Shown here piece after piece: positions 55,179 through 63,552 of a stretch of 64,000 nt of DNA. The translations under genes and the position numbers were made by a program. Numbering within the stretch: the stretch's first letter is position 1; every line of letters starts with the position of its first letter. Source of the stretch: Antarcticimicrobium sp. (GTDB lineage Bacteria; Pseudomonadota; Alphaproteobacteria; Rhodobacterales; Rhodobacteraceae). The notes under the pieces are model-generated. The model made no database searches. It was not told the DNA's origin and was given only the letters and a program-made list of their open reading frames with translations. The stretch lies in the NCBI RefSeq assembly GCF_029212575.1, contig NZ_JARGPK010000042.1, positions 1 to 64,000 on the forward strand, written 5' to 3'.

Positions 55179-56067
55179 GCCGCCCGCAAAGATCGTCCAA
55201 TTGATCGAGCGTATCGTAGCGGATCGAGATGACGCCCGCCTCGCCGCCCGGCTTGTGGTCGATCGTCACCTTCATGCCCAACACCGCCGAAAGATCCCCC
55301 TCCAGCGCCTTGGTATCGGCATCCTTTTCCATCGCCTTTTTGGCCGCAGGTCTGGGTGCGGGGGCGTCGCCCTCCCCCCCCTGCTGTTTCTTGGCCAGCG
55401 CCTCGGTCGCCCGGACCGAAAGCCCGTCCCGCACAACCGCCTTGGCCAGGGTCGATGGGTTTTCCGAGGTGATCAACGCCCGTGCATGGCCCGCCGACAG
55501 ATCGCCGGACTTGACCAGGTCCTGCACATCCTCGGGCAAGGTCAGCAAACGCAGCAGGTTGGCGATGTGGCTGCGGCTCTTTCCCAGAGCCTCCGCCAGT
55601 TTTTCCTGCGTGTGGCCGAACCGTTCCATCAACTGCCGATACCCCGAGGCCTCTTCCATCGCGTTGAGGTCGGCGCGCTGGATGTTCTCGATGATGGCAA
55701 TTTCCAACACCTCGATATCGTCGAGATCCCGGATCAGGACGGGTATCTCGTGCAGCTGGGCTTTTTGCGCCGCGCGCCAGCGGCGTTCCCCGGCGACAAT
55801 CTCGTACCCGCCACCGGCGGCGGGACGCACGATCAACGGTTGAAGGATGCCCTTTTCCCGGACCGAGGCCGCCAGATCCGCCAGATCGTCGGGATCAAAA
55901 CGACGCCGCGGCTGGTTCGGGTTCGGCCTGATCTGTTCGATCGGCACCATTGTATCGGCGCGCCGCACCGATTGCTCGGCCGACGGGGCCGGCTCCAATG
56001 ACACATCCGCCATCAACGCGGAGAGGCCGCGCCCCAACCCGCGGGGTTTGTTTTTCTTTTCTGCCAC
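55168..56067 (-). CDS. parB: Chromosome partitioning protein ParB
   Basis: A 299-residue CTP-dependent clamp that loads at parS and spreads on origin-proximal DNA. The N-terminal KPRGLGRGLSALMADV is typical, the CTP-binding GERRWRAAQKA box is near residue 100, followed by ENIQRADLNAMEEA, and the helix-turn-helix at about 140-175 (KSRSHIANLLRLLTLP). The GTG start at 56067 has GGAGGAAAG upstream; a 16-codon extension is not family-like. It lies 19 bp after parA. Confidence 0.97.
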   Translation of the reverse strand: MAEKKNKPRGLGRGLSALMADVSLEPAPSAEQSVRRADTMVPIEQIRPNPNQPRRRFDPDDLADLAASVREKGILQPLIVRPAAGGGYEIVAGERRWRAAQKAQLHEIPVLIRDLDDIEVLEIAIIENIQRADLNAMEEASGYRQLMERFGHTQEKLAEALGKSRSHIANLLRLLTLPEDVQDLVKSGDLSAGHARALITSENPSTLAKAVVRDGLSVRATEALAKKQQGGEGDAPAPRPAAKKAMEKDADTKALEGDLSAVLGMKVTIDHKPGGEAGVISIRYDTLDQLDDLCGRLSR

Positions 56068-56086
56068 GGTCTTTCCTCCACGTCGC

Positions 56087-56896
56087 TCAGGCGGCGATCT
56101 TTTCGTGTTTTCCAATCAATTCCCGCGCCAGCGCCCGGTACGCGATCGCCCCCTGCGAGCCGGAATCATAGCTCAGAACCGGCAGCGCAAAGGACGGCGC
56201 CTCGCTGACCCGCACATTGCGCGGGATCATCGTCTTGAACACCAGGTCGCCAAGGTATTCGCGCGCATCCTGTTCCACCTGCTGCGACAGGTTGTTGCGC
56301 CGATCATACATGGTAAGGACCACGCCTTCGATCCGCAATTCGGGGTTCGCGGTCTGTCGGACCTCGCGGATCGTCAACATAAGCTGAGACAGCCCCTCCA
56401 GCGCGAAGAACTCGCTTTGCAGCGGCACCAGAACCGAATGCGCGGCGACCATGGCGTTGACCGTCAGCAGGTTCAGCGACGGCGGGCAGTCAATCAGCAC
56501 ATAATCCATCCCGAACGCATCCATCGCCGGCTGCCGCAAGGCATCATGCAGCAAAAAGCTCCGCTTTTCATTCGCCATCAGCTCGATATCGGCCGAGCTC
56601 AGGTCTACCGTCGCCGGCACGATCGACAGCCCCTCGATCGCGGTGGGCTGGATCACCTGGTCAAGCGGGACATCCTCGACCAGCAGCTCATAGGTTGTCA
56701 TGTCGCGGTCCGCGGCCTCGATCCCCAGCCCGGTGGAGGCGTTGCCCTGCGGGTCGATATCAACGACCAGCACCCGCTTGCCGCACTCCACCAGGGCGGC
56801 GGCAAGGTTGATCGCGGTCGTGGTCTTGCCCACGCCGCCCTTCTGATTGGTGACAGCGATGATTCTCGGCCCGTTAGGGCGGGACAGGTCAGTCAC
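56087..56896 (-). CDS. parA: Chromosome partitioning ATPase ParA (Soj)
   Basis: A 269-residue deviant Walker ATPase that moves ParB-parS complexes. The ATP loop NQKGGVGKTTTAINLAAAL begins near residue 17, followed by VVDIDPQGNASTGLG and the switch DCPPSLNLLTVNAM near 123. It starts with GTG, supported by GAAGGAG, and overlaps rsmG by 8 bp. ParA and ParB with the two parS sites form a complete segregation module. Confidence 0.98.
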   Translation of the reverse strand: MTDLSRPNGPRIIAVTNQKGGVGKTTTAINLAAALVECGKRVLVVDIDPQGNASTGLGIEAADRDMTTYELLVEDVPLDQVIQPTAIEGLSIVPATVDLSSADIELMANEKRSFLLHDALRQPAMDAFGMDYVLIDCPPSLNLLTVNAMVAAHSVLVPLQSEFFALEGLSQLMLTIREVRQTANPELRIEGVVLTMYDRRNNLSQQVEQDAREYLGDLVFKTMIPRNVRVSEAPSFALPVLSYDSGSQGAIAYRALARELIGKHEKIAA

Positions 56897-57509
56897 GCGA
56901 CACTCCTTCGACTTTCAAGATTACCGCTTCGGGGTCGGTGATACTGGTAATCGGCTGCGCCTTGAATTTCCATCGTTGCCGCGCGGAATCCAGTTCTTTT
57001 TGCCAGGTGACACCTTTGGGAAACAGCGCCACGCCGGATCGATTCAGATGCCGGTCCGCAAACCCGAGCAGCGTCTCCAGATCCGCGAGCGCCCGGGCTG
57101 AAAGAATGTCCGCCTGTTGCGGCTCCACCGCCTCGATTCGCTCGGCGATTATGGTACAGGTGGCCCCTGTCTCACGCGCCGCGGCGCGGAGAAAGGCGGA
57201 TTTTCTTTGGTCGCTTTCGATCATCGTCACGCGCAGGTTCGGCGCCGCATCGGCGGCGAGGATGGCAACGATCAGCCCGGGAAAGCCCCCTCCGCTGCCG
57301 AGGTCGACCCAATGCCCTTCGGGCGCCACGCAATCGAACAGCTGGACCGAATCGGCGATGTGTCGGGTCCAGAGGTCCGAAAGACTGTTGCGGGACACCA
57401 GGTTGATACGCGGGTTCCATTTTTCCAAAAGCGCGGCAAAGCTTGAAAGCCGGTCCAATGTTTCACGTGAAACATTCAACCCCGGCGGCATCGACCCCTG
57501 CCCGCTCAT
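56889..57509 (-). CDS. rsmG: 16S rRNA (guanine527-N7)-methyltransferase RsmG
   Basis: A 206-residue SAM enzyme (GidB). Motif I is [18 protein letters not shown] near residue 66, preceded by [10 protein letters not shown] near 32. An N-terminal segment NVSRETL at about 12-18 is encoded by a perfect parS site, so the codons are constrained by ParB binding. It overlaps mnmG by 4 bp upstream and parA by 8 bp downstream. Confidence 0.97.
   Translation of the reverse strand: MSGQGSMPPGLNVSRETLDRLSSFAALLEKWNPRINLVSRNSLSDLWTRHIADSVQLFDCVAPEGHWVDLGSGGGFPGLIVAILAADAAPNLRVTMIESDQRKSAFLRAAARETGATCTIIAERIEAVEPQQADILSARALADLETLLGFADRHLNRSGVALFPKGVTWQKELDSARQRWKFKAQPITSITDPEAVILKVEGVSRD
57459..57474. promoter_or_regulatory. 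parS site 1, inside rsmG
   Basis: TGTTTCACGTGAAACA, a perfect match to the bacterial parS consensus. The perfect dyad extends to 20 bp (57457-57476). It lies within rsmG codons and 5.1 kb from the proposed origin. Confidence 0.97.
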
Positions 57510-59383
57510 GCGCGGCGCGCCTCGTCGCCGCGCCGCAACCGCGACAGCAACAGGGCAAGAGCCGCCGGCGTCATCCCGTCGATCCGTCCCGCCTGGGCCA
57601 GGTTTGCGGGTCTTGCCCGATCCAACTTTGACTTCAGCTCGTTCGACAGCCCCTCGATCGCGCTGTAATCGAACCCCTCGGGAATCTCCCGCGTCTCGTC
57701 GCGCCGTAACGCCTCGATGTCCTTTTTCTGGCGCTCTATGTAGTTCACGTAGAGCGCCTCGCGCTCCAACTGGCGGCGACTGTCCGCGTCCACCCCGGCA
57801 AGATCGCTGTCGAGCGGCAGGAGATCCTCGAAATCCACGTCCGGAAAGGCCAGGATCGCCATCGCCGTTCGGCGGGATCCGTCCTGATTCACCCTGATCC
57901 CGGCTTCGGCAACCTCCCTCGTGGTATAGCCGCGCCCGGTCAGCATGTCGCGGGCCGTGTCCAGCCGCTCCATCTTCTGCCCGAACGCCGCCTCCCGGTC
58001 CTGGCCGATACAGCCGATCTCCAGCCCCAGCGGCGTCAGCCTCTGGTCGGCGTTATCCGCGCGCAGCGACAAGCGGAACTCGGCGCGCGAGGTGAACATG
58101 CGATAGGGCTCAGTAACCCCGCGCGTGGTGAGATCGTCGATCATCACGCCGATGTAGCTGTCCGACCGGTGAAATCCGACCGGCGCGCGCCCCTGCGCCG
58201 CGCGGGCCGCGTTCAGCCCCGCCACCAGGCCCTGCGCCGCCGCTTCCTCATATCCCGTGGTACCGTTGATCTGCCCGGCGAGGTAGAGGCCCGGCACATC
58301 CCTGACCGCCAGCTCCTGCGTCAAGGCGCGCGGATCGACGTAATCGTACTCGATCGCATAGCCCGGTTGCAGGATCACCGCGTTTTCCAACCCGGCGATG
58401 GACTGCACGTACTCTTCCTGCACGTCCTCGGGGAGCGAGGTCGAAATCCCGTTGGGATAGACCGTGTGGTCGCTCACCCCCTCTGGCTCGAGAAAGATCT
58501 GATGCGAGTCCTTTTCGCCGAACCGCACGATCTTGTCCTCGATCGAGGGGCAATAGCGCGGCCCGACCCCCTCGATATGCCCCCCATACATCGCCGAACG
58601 CGACAGATTCCGCTCGATGATCTCATGTGTCCTGGGGTTTGTATGGGTGATGCCGCAGGAAATTTGTGGCGCCTGAACCCCCCGCGACAGAAAGGAAAAC
58701 AGAACCGGATCCTCGTCACCCGGCTGCATCTCCAACCCGTCCCAGGCGATGGTGCGCCCGTCGAGTCGCGGTGGCGTGCCCGTCTTCAGCCGCCCCAGCG
58801 GCAGGTCAAAGGCGTCGATCCGTTCCGCCAGCTTGACCGAGGGGCGGTCTCCCATACGTCCGCCGGGGCGGGACACATCCCCGATATGGATCACACCGCG
58901 CAGGAATGTCCCCGAGGTCAGGACAACCGCGCTGGCCGGAACCTCGGACCCATCCGCCAGGATGACGCCGCAAACCCGGTCCTTTTGCATCAGGAAATCT
59001 GTCGCCTCGCCTTCGATGATGGTCAGGCCCGGCCGCGCCTCGGTCTCTGCCAGCATCGCGGTACGATAGATCGCCCGGTCCGCCTGCGCGCGCGGCCCCT
59101 GCACCGCCGGGCCTTTGCGGCGGTTCAACAGCCGAAATTGGATACCCGCCCGGTCCGCGACACGGCCCATCACGCCGTCCATTGCGTCGATCTCCCGGAC
59201 CAGGTGCCCTTTCCCCAACCCCCCGATCGCAGGGTTGCAGGACATGACCCCGATTCCGGCGCGCGTCAGCGTAACCAGCGCCACCTGCGCGCCAAGACGC
59301 GCCGCCGCATGGGCCGCCTCGGCCCCCGCATGGCCGCCGCCGATAACGATCACATCGTACTGCGAATGTTTCACGTGAAACAC
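57506..59383 (-). CDS. mnmG: tRNA uridine-5-carboxymethylaminomethyl modification enzyme MnmG
   Basis: A 625-residue FAD enzyme (GidA) that with MnmE modifies U34 of several tRNAs. The FAD loop [17 protein letters not shown] is near residue 10, [21 protein letters not shown] near 50, and [11 protein letters not shown] near 158. The protein begins MFHVKHS, translated from a parS site that covers the start codon region. It ends in the overlap with rsmG and follows mnmE by 3 bp. Confidence 0.99.
   Translation of the reverse strand: MFHVKHSQYDVIVIGGGHAGAEAAHAAARLGAQVALVTLTRAGIGVMSCNPAIGGLGKGHLVREIDAMDGVMGRVADRAGIQFRLLNRRKGPAVQGPRAQADRAIYRTAMLAETEARPGLTIIEGEATDFLMQKDRVCGVILADGSEVPASAVVLTSGTFLRGVIHIGDVSRPGGRMGDRPSVKLAERIDAFDLPLGRLKTGTPPRLDGRTIAWDGLEMQPGDEDPVLFSFLSRGVQAPQISCGITHTNPRTHEIIERNLSRSAMYGGHIEGVGPRYCPSIEDKIVRFGEKDSHQIFLEPEGVSDHTVYPNGISTSLPEDVQEEYVQSIAGLENAVILQPGYAIEYDYVDPRALTQELAVRDVPGLYLAGQINGTTGYEEAAAQGLVAGLNAARAAQGRAPVGFHRSDSYIGVMIDDLTTRGVTEPYRMFTSRAEFRLSLRADNADQRLTPLGLEIGCIGQDREAAFGQKMERLDTARDMLTGRGYTTREVAEAGIRVNQDGSRRTAMAILAFPDVDFEDLLPLDSDLAGVDADSRRQLEREALYVNYIERQKKDIEALRRDETREIPEGFDYSAIEGLSNELKSKLDRARPANLAQAGRIDGMTPAALALLLSRLRRGDEARRA
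59367..59382. promoter_or_regulatory. parS site 2, at the start of mnmG
   Basis: TGTTTCACGTGAAACA, identical to site 1, overlapping the mnmG start codon region (ATG at 59383). It is 3.2 kb from the proposed origin. No further copy was found in the window. Confidence 0.97.
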
Positions 59384-59386
59384 TCC

Positions 59387-60673
59387 TCACTTGCCCAGAC
59401 AGAAGCTGGCGAAGATCTCGTCCAGCAGGTTTTCCACATCGATCCGACCGACCAGGGATTCAAGGGCCCGAATCGCCTGCCGCAGATCTTCTGCAGCGAT
59501 ATCATACATATCCGGCCCGTCCTCCAGAACGCCGCGCGCCGAGGACAGGGATGTCAACGCCCGCTCCATCGCTGCCCTGTGCCTTTCCCGCGTGGCAAGG
59601 CCCGCGCTTGCCGTGCGGTCCGACAGGATTGCGCCGATCTCCGAAACCAGCCAATCCAGCCCCTCACCGGTCAGGCCGGACACAGCATGCGTCTTGACCT
59701 CCCGCCGGTCCGCCTTTGGCCGCGCCCGGATGTCTCCGGGCTGAAACGGAACGTCCAGATCCTCGCCCTCATCGGCCAGAAAGACGCGCAGATCCGCCGC
59801 CTCGGCCCGCCTGCGCGCCAGGGCGATCCCCATCCCCTCGACCATGTCGCGCGTCTGCCGCAACCCGGCGGTATCCAGCAAGGTCACCGGAAGCCCGGCC
59901 AGGTCCATCCGAACCTCGATCACGTCCCGTGTCGTGCCCGCGTGCTCCGATGTGATCGCGGCCTCCCGCCCCGCCAGCGCGTTGAGAAGGGTGGATTTTC
60001 CCGCGTTCGGCGCCCCGATGATCGCCACCTCGAACCCCTCTCGGATCCGTTCCGCCATTTGCACCCCGGCGGTTTGCGTCTTCAACTCCCGCTCCACCCG
60101 GTCGAGCAGCGCGGTCACCTCGGGCGTGACATCCGTGGGCACCTCTTCATCGGCGAAGTCGATCACCGCCTCGATCAGCGCTGCGGCGCGGATCAGGTCG
60201 GCGCGCCACCCCTCAGCCAAGCGGCCGAGCGCCCCGGCAAGAAGGCTTTGCGCCTGCTTGCGCTGCGCCTCGGTTTCCGCGTCGATCAGATCCGCCAGCC
60301 CCTCGACCTGGGCCAGGTCCAGCTTGCCGTTTTCCAGCGCGCGCCTGGTGAATTCCCCCGGATCGGCAAGGCGCAGCCCGTCGATCTTCCCCAGGGCCGA
60401 CAGAACCCCGGCAACCCCGGCCAGGCTGCCATGTACCTGCAGCTCTGCCACATCCTCTCCGGTGAAGCTGGCGGGCGCGGAAAAGGTCAGGATCAGCCCC
60501 TCGTCCAGCAGGTCGCCGACCTCATCGTGCAACCGCCGCAGGGTCATACCGCGTTTCGGCAGAGAACACCCGCCCAACCTCCCGGCCGCCTCAAGCGCCA
60601 GTGGCCCGGAAATCCGGATCACCGCCACGCCGGATTTACCGCGTGCCGTTGCCAATGCGAAAATCGTATCCAT
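59387..60673 (-). CDS. mnmE: tRNA modification GTPase MnmE
   Basis: A 428-residue GTPase (TrmE) partner of MnmG. It has an N-terminal THF-binding domain (1-115), a helical domain, and an inserted G domain: G1 [14 protein letters not shown] near residue 215, G2 [10 protein letters not shown]3 LDTAGL. The protein ends CLGK, which holds the conserved C-terminal cysteine. The G4 element is not canonical: where NKxD is expected the sequence reads RPKADRR. The start ATG gives [20 protein letters not shown], the family start. It is shorter than E. coli MnmE (454). Confidence 0.96.
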   Translation of the reverse strand: MDTIFALATARGKSGVAVIRISGPLALEAAGRLGGCSLPKRGMTLRRLHDEVGDLLDEGLILTFSAPASFTGEDVAELQVHGSLAGVAGVLSALGKIDGLRLADPGEFTRRALENGKLDLAQVEGLADLIDAETEAQRKQAQSLLAGALGRLAEGWRADLIRAAALIEAVIDFADEEVPTDVTPEVTALLDRVERELKTQTAGVQMAERIREGFEVAIIGAPNAGKSTLLNALAGREAAITSEHAGTTRDVIEVRMDLAGLPVTLLDTAGLRQTRDMVEGMGIALARRRAEAADLRVFLADEGEDLDVPFQPGDIRARPKADRREVKTHAVSGLTGEGLDWLVSEIGAILSDRTASAGLATRERHRAAMERALTSLSSARGVLEDGPDMYDIAAEDLRQAIRALESLVGRIDVENLLDEIFASFCLGK

Positions 60674-60701
60674 GGCGCGTCTCCGCGCGGGAAACCCGCG
60701 C

Positions 60702-61973
60702 TCAGGTGTTCATGGAATCGAAGAACTCGGAGTTCGTCTTGGTCTGCTTGAGCTTCGACAGCAGGAATTCAATGGCGTCGGTGGTGCCCATCGGGTTCAG
60801 GATACGACGCAGGACAAAGGTTTTCTGCAGATCGCCCTTGTCGATCAGCAGGTCCTCTTTTCTTGTGCCGGATTTCAGGATGTCGATGGCCGGGAACACA
60901 CGCTTGTCCGCGATCTTGCGATCCAGAACCAGCTCGGAGTTGCCGGTACCCTTGAACTCTTCGAAGATCACCTCGTCCATCCGGCTGCCGGTGTCGATCA
61001 GCGCCGTGGCGATGATGGTGAGCGATCCACCCTCTTCGATGTTCCGCGCGGCACCAAAGAACCGTTTCGGCCGCTGCAGCGCATTCGCATCCACACCACC
61101 GGTCAGAACCTTGCCCGAGGAGGGCACCACGGTATTAAAGGCCCTACCAAGTCTTGTGATCGAATCCAGAAGTATAACAACATCTCGCTTATGCTCGACC
61201 AGACGCTTGGCCTTTTCGATCACCATTTCCGACACCGCAACGTGCCGCGTCGCCGGTTCGTCGAAGGTCGAAGAAACAACCTCGCCCTTGACCGAGCGCT
61301 GCATGTCGGTCACCTCCTCCGGCCGCTCGTCGATCAGCAGCACGATGAGGTAGCATTCCGGATGGTTCTTTTCGATCGAGTTGGCAATGTTCTGCAGAAT
61401 CACCGTCTTACCGGTCCGCGGCGGCGCCACGATCAGCGACCGCTGGCCCTTGCCGATCGGGGCGACCAGGTCGATGATCCGTGCGGTCCGGTCCTTGATC
61501 GTCGGATCCTCGACCTCCATCTTCAACCGTTCATCGGGATAAAGTGGCGTTAGGTTGTCGAATGCGATCTTGTGGCGGGCCTTCTCGGGGTCTTCAAAGT
61601 TGATCGTGGTGACATTGGTCAGCGCGAAGTACCGCTCATTGTCCAGCGGCGCCTTCATCTGCCCGTCCACGGTATCGCCGGTGCGCAGGCTGTATTGCCG
61701 GATCATCTCGGGCGACACATAGATGTCATCCGGACCGGGAAGATAGTTCGCCTCGGGCGAGCGCAGGAAACCGAACCCATCCTGCAACACCTCGAGCACA
61801 CCATCGCCAAAAATCTCCCATCCCTCGTCCGCGCGTTCGCGCAGGATCTGGAACATCATCTCGCCCTTGCGCATGGTCGAGGCGTTCTCGATCTCCAGGT
61901 CCTCGGCCATGGACAGAAGGTCCTTGGGGCTTTTTGCCTTGAGATCGGACAGGGTGAGGGATTCGACGGTCAT
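60702..61973 (-). CDS. rho: Transcription termination factor Rho
   Basis: A 423-residue hexameric RNA helicase that ends transcription. The N-terminal RNA-binding part has [23 protein letters not shown] near residue 62, the Walker [15 protein letters not shown] near 180, Walker B and [12 protein letters not shown] near 265, and the C-terminal RNA loop. The ATG at 61973 is close to the family start. It lies 28 bp before mnmE, so it could share the hemJ-rho-mnmE direction of transcription away from the origin. Confidence 0.99.
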   Translation of the reverse strand: MTVESLTLSDLKAKSPKDLLSMAEDLEIENASTMRKGEMMFQILRERADEGWEIFGDGVLEVLQDGFGFLRSPEANYLPGPDDIYVSPEMIRQYSLRTGDTVDGQMKAPLDNERYFALTNVTTINFEDPEKARHKIAFDNLTPLYPDERLKMEVEDPTIKDRTARIIDLVAPIGKGQRSLIVAPPRTGKTVILQNIANSIEKNHPECYLIVLLIDERPEEVTDMQRSVKGEVVSSTFDEPATRHVAVSEMVIEKAKRLVEHKRDVVILLDSITRLGRAFNTVVPSSGKVLTGGVDANALQRPKRFFGAARNIEEGGSLTIIATALIDTGSRMDEVIFEEFKGTGNSELVLDRKIADKRVFPAIDILKSGTRKEDLLIDKGDLQKTFVLRRILNPMGTTDAIEFLLSKLKQTKTNSEFFDSMNT

Positions 61974-62098
61974 GATGATACGGCCCTTGGCCCCCGAATG
62001 ATCGCGGGGCACTTTTCAAATGGACAGGAAGAGACATCGCCCGGACGGGCGCGTTGCCGGATTACATAATGAAGCGGCGTGACCGAGTCAAATCCCGA

Positions 62099-62548
62099 TC
62101 AGAACTTCACAACCACCGAGATCACGATCACCACCATCAACAGTGTCGGGACCTCGTTCATCATGCGAAATTGCCGCCCGCTCAGCTTGTTCCGGCCGGC
62201 AAGGAAATCCTTGCGGCGCCAATCCAGCCAGAAATGAAACCAGGTCATCGCAATCACCGCCGCCCCCTTGGTCCAGGGCCAGATCCAGCTCCAGTCGACG
62301 ATCCCAGGTGTTACCACCAGCAAAAGCCCCATGATCCAGGTCGCGATCATCGCGGGATGCATGATGTAGCGAAACAGCTTTTCCTCCATCACCAGGAAGA
62401 TCGCCGGCGCATCGGTGACCGACTGCGCCTTTTCTATGTGATAGACAAACAGCCTCGGCAGGTAGAACAGCCCGGCCATCCAGGACAGCACGGCCATGAT
62501 ATGAATCGACTTGGTCCAAGGGTACAGCGTGATCAACAGGTCGGACAT
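62099..62548 (-). CDS. hemJ: Protoporphyrinogen IX oxidase HemJ
   Basis: A 149-residue inner-membrane enzyme for the penultimate step of haem synthesis, used in place of HemG/HemY. Four hydrophobic helices are visible; the conserved histidine is in KSIHIMAVLSWMAGLFYLPR near residue 16, and the C-terminus QFRMMNEVPTLLMVVIVI is diagnostic of UPF0093. Together with hemH and hemW it gives three haem-related genes in the window. It is the leftmost-facing gene beside the origin region. Confidence 0.96.
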   Translation of the reverse strand: MSDLLITLYPWTKSIHIMAVLSWMAGLFYLPRLFVYHIEKAQSVTDAPAIFLVMEEKLFRYIMHPAMIATWIMGLLLVVTPGIVDWSWIWPWTKGAAVIAMTWFHFWLDWRRKDFLAGRNKLSGRQFRMMNEVPTLLMVVIVISVVVKF

Positions 62549-62952
62549 TTGGTTTCCCGCGCAGTTTCCTCTCTCCTAATAATAAGAAAGAAAAGAAGAA
62601 AGGATGATGATGAGGTAGGGACGCCGGAAACGGTGGATTATCGTCTTGTCCCGGATGTTGTCCACCATGGGGACAGCTTGGGACAGTTTCCCGCGATTTT
62701 CTGACAGACGGCGGGAATTTAAATATAAATCAATATCTTAAAATGAATACGGCGCGGTAACCTTTGGGGATAACTCCGGGAGAAATCCAGAGAACAGGGG
62801 TTCTCCCGTGCGCATGGGTTATCCTTATCCAGCCGGGAGGATTTCGGCACGGACGGGAACAAGTCGCCCGAAATCATGGGGTCTTGCACCCACAGACGGA
62901 TAACCTAGAAACCATCAGGGATCGTCCGCCCCCCGATACCGGAGTTTTCCAC
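62549..62952. other. oriC: Probable chromosomal replication origin (oriC)
   Basis: A 404-bp non-coding interval, the longest in the window, between divergent hemJ and maf. It contains a 34-bp stretch with only three G/C (62716-62749), a candidate unwinding element. DnaA-box-like 9-mers (reference TTATCCACA) are TTGTCCACC 62658-62666 (7/9), TTATCCCCA on the minus strand at 62765-62773 (8/9), TTATCCTTA 62819-62827 (7/9), TTATCCAGC 62825-62833 (7/9) and TTTTCCACA 62945-62953 (8/9, touching the maf start). A purine-rich tract lies at 62575-62617. Gene order with parAB, rsmG, mnmG, mnmE, rho, maf and aroE matches alphaproteobacterial origin regions. dnaA is not in the window. Confidence 0.85.
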
Positions 62953-63552
62953 ATGTCTGTCCCGATCATTCTTGCCTCTGGCTCCGAGGTCCGCGCCACC
63001 CTGCTTCGCAAAGCCGGGGTGCAGGTCGAGGCGATTTCCCCGCGCATCGACGAGGATGCGGTCAAGGCTGCGCTGATGTCCGAGGCCGCCGCGCCGCGCG
63101 ACATCGCCGACACGCTGGCCGAACTCAAGGCCCGCAAGATCAGCGAACGGATGCCCGGCGCCATGGTGATCGGTTGCGATCAGGTGCTTGATTTCGAGGG
63201 ATCACTGCTGTCGAAACCGGAAACCCCCGAAGAGGCGCTGGATCAGTTGCGCCGGATGCGCGGCAGGCGGCACAAGCTGCTGTCGGCGGCGGTGATCTGT
63301 CGCGACGGGCGGCCCGAATGGCGTCACGTCGGCCAGGTTCGCCTGACCATGCGCGAGGCAAGCGATTCCTATCTGCAGGGTTACGTCGCCCGCAACTGGG
63401 ACAGCATCCGCCACTCGGTCGGGGCATACAAGCTCGAGGAAGAGGGGGTGCGCCTGTTCACCGCCATTGACGGGGATTACTTTACGGTTTTGGGTATGCC
63501 ATTGTTGGAATTGCTCAATTTCCTGATGCTTCGGGGGGAGATAGACGCATGA
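62953..63552 (+). CDS. maf: Maf-like nucleotide pyrophosphatase
   Basis: A 199-residue nucleoside triphosphate pyrophosphatase of the Maf/HAM1 fold, which cleaves dTTP/UTP or modified nucleotides. LASGSEVRATLLRKAGV at the start, IDED near residue 35 and CDQVLDFEG near 76 are conserved. The ATG at 62953 overlaps the last DnaA-like box. Rightward transcription leads away from the origin. Sub-group (YhdE or YceF) is not decided. aroE overlaps its stop by 4 bp. Confidence 0.95.
   Translation: MSVPIILASGSEVRATLLRKAGVQVEAISPRIDEDAVKAALMSEAAAPRDIADTLAELKARKISERMPGAMVIGCDQVLDFEGSLLSKPETPEEALDQLRRMRGRRHKLLSAAVICRDGRPEWRHVGQVRLTMREASDSYLQGYVARNWDSIRHSVGAYKLEEEGVRLFTAIDGDYFTVLGMPLLELLNFLMLRGEIDA

Noticed and set aside
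62601-62616. DnaA-trio elements in the GATGATGAT run
   Set aside because: The triplets do not follow the known orientation beside a DnaA box; likely just a short microsatellite-like run.
62719-62741. CtrA-type TTAA-N7-TTAA site in the A+T block of the origin
   Set aside because: Two TTAA tetramers are present but are separated by 15 bases, not 7, and such tetramers are expected in an A+T-rich stretch.
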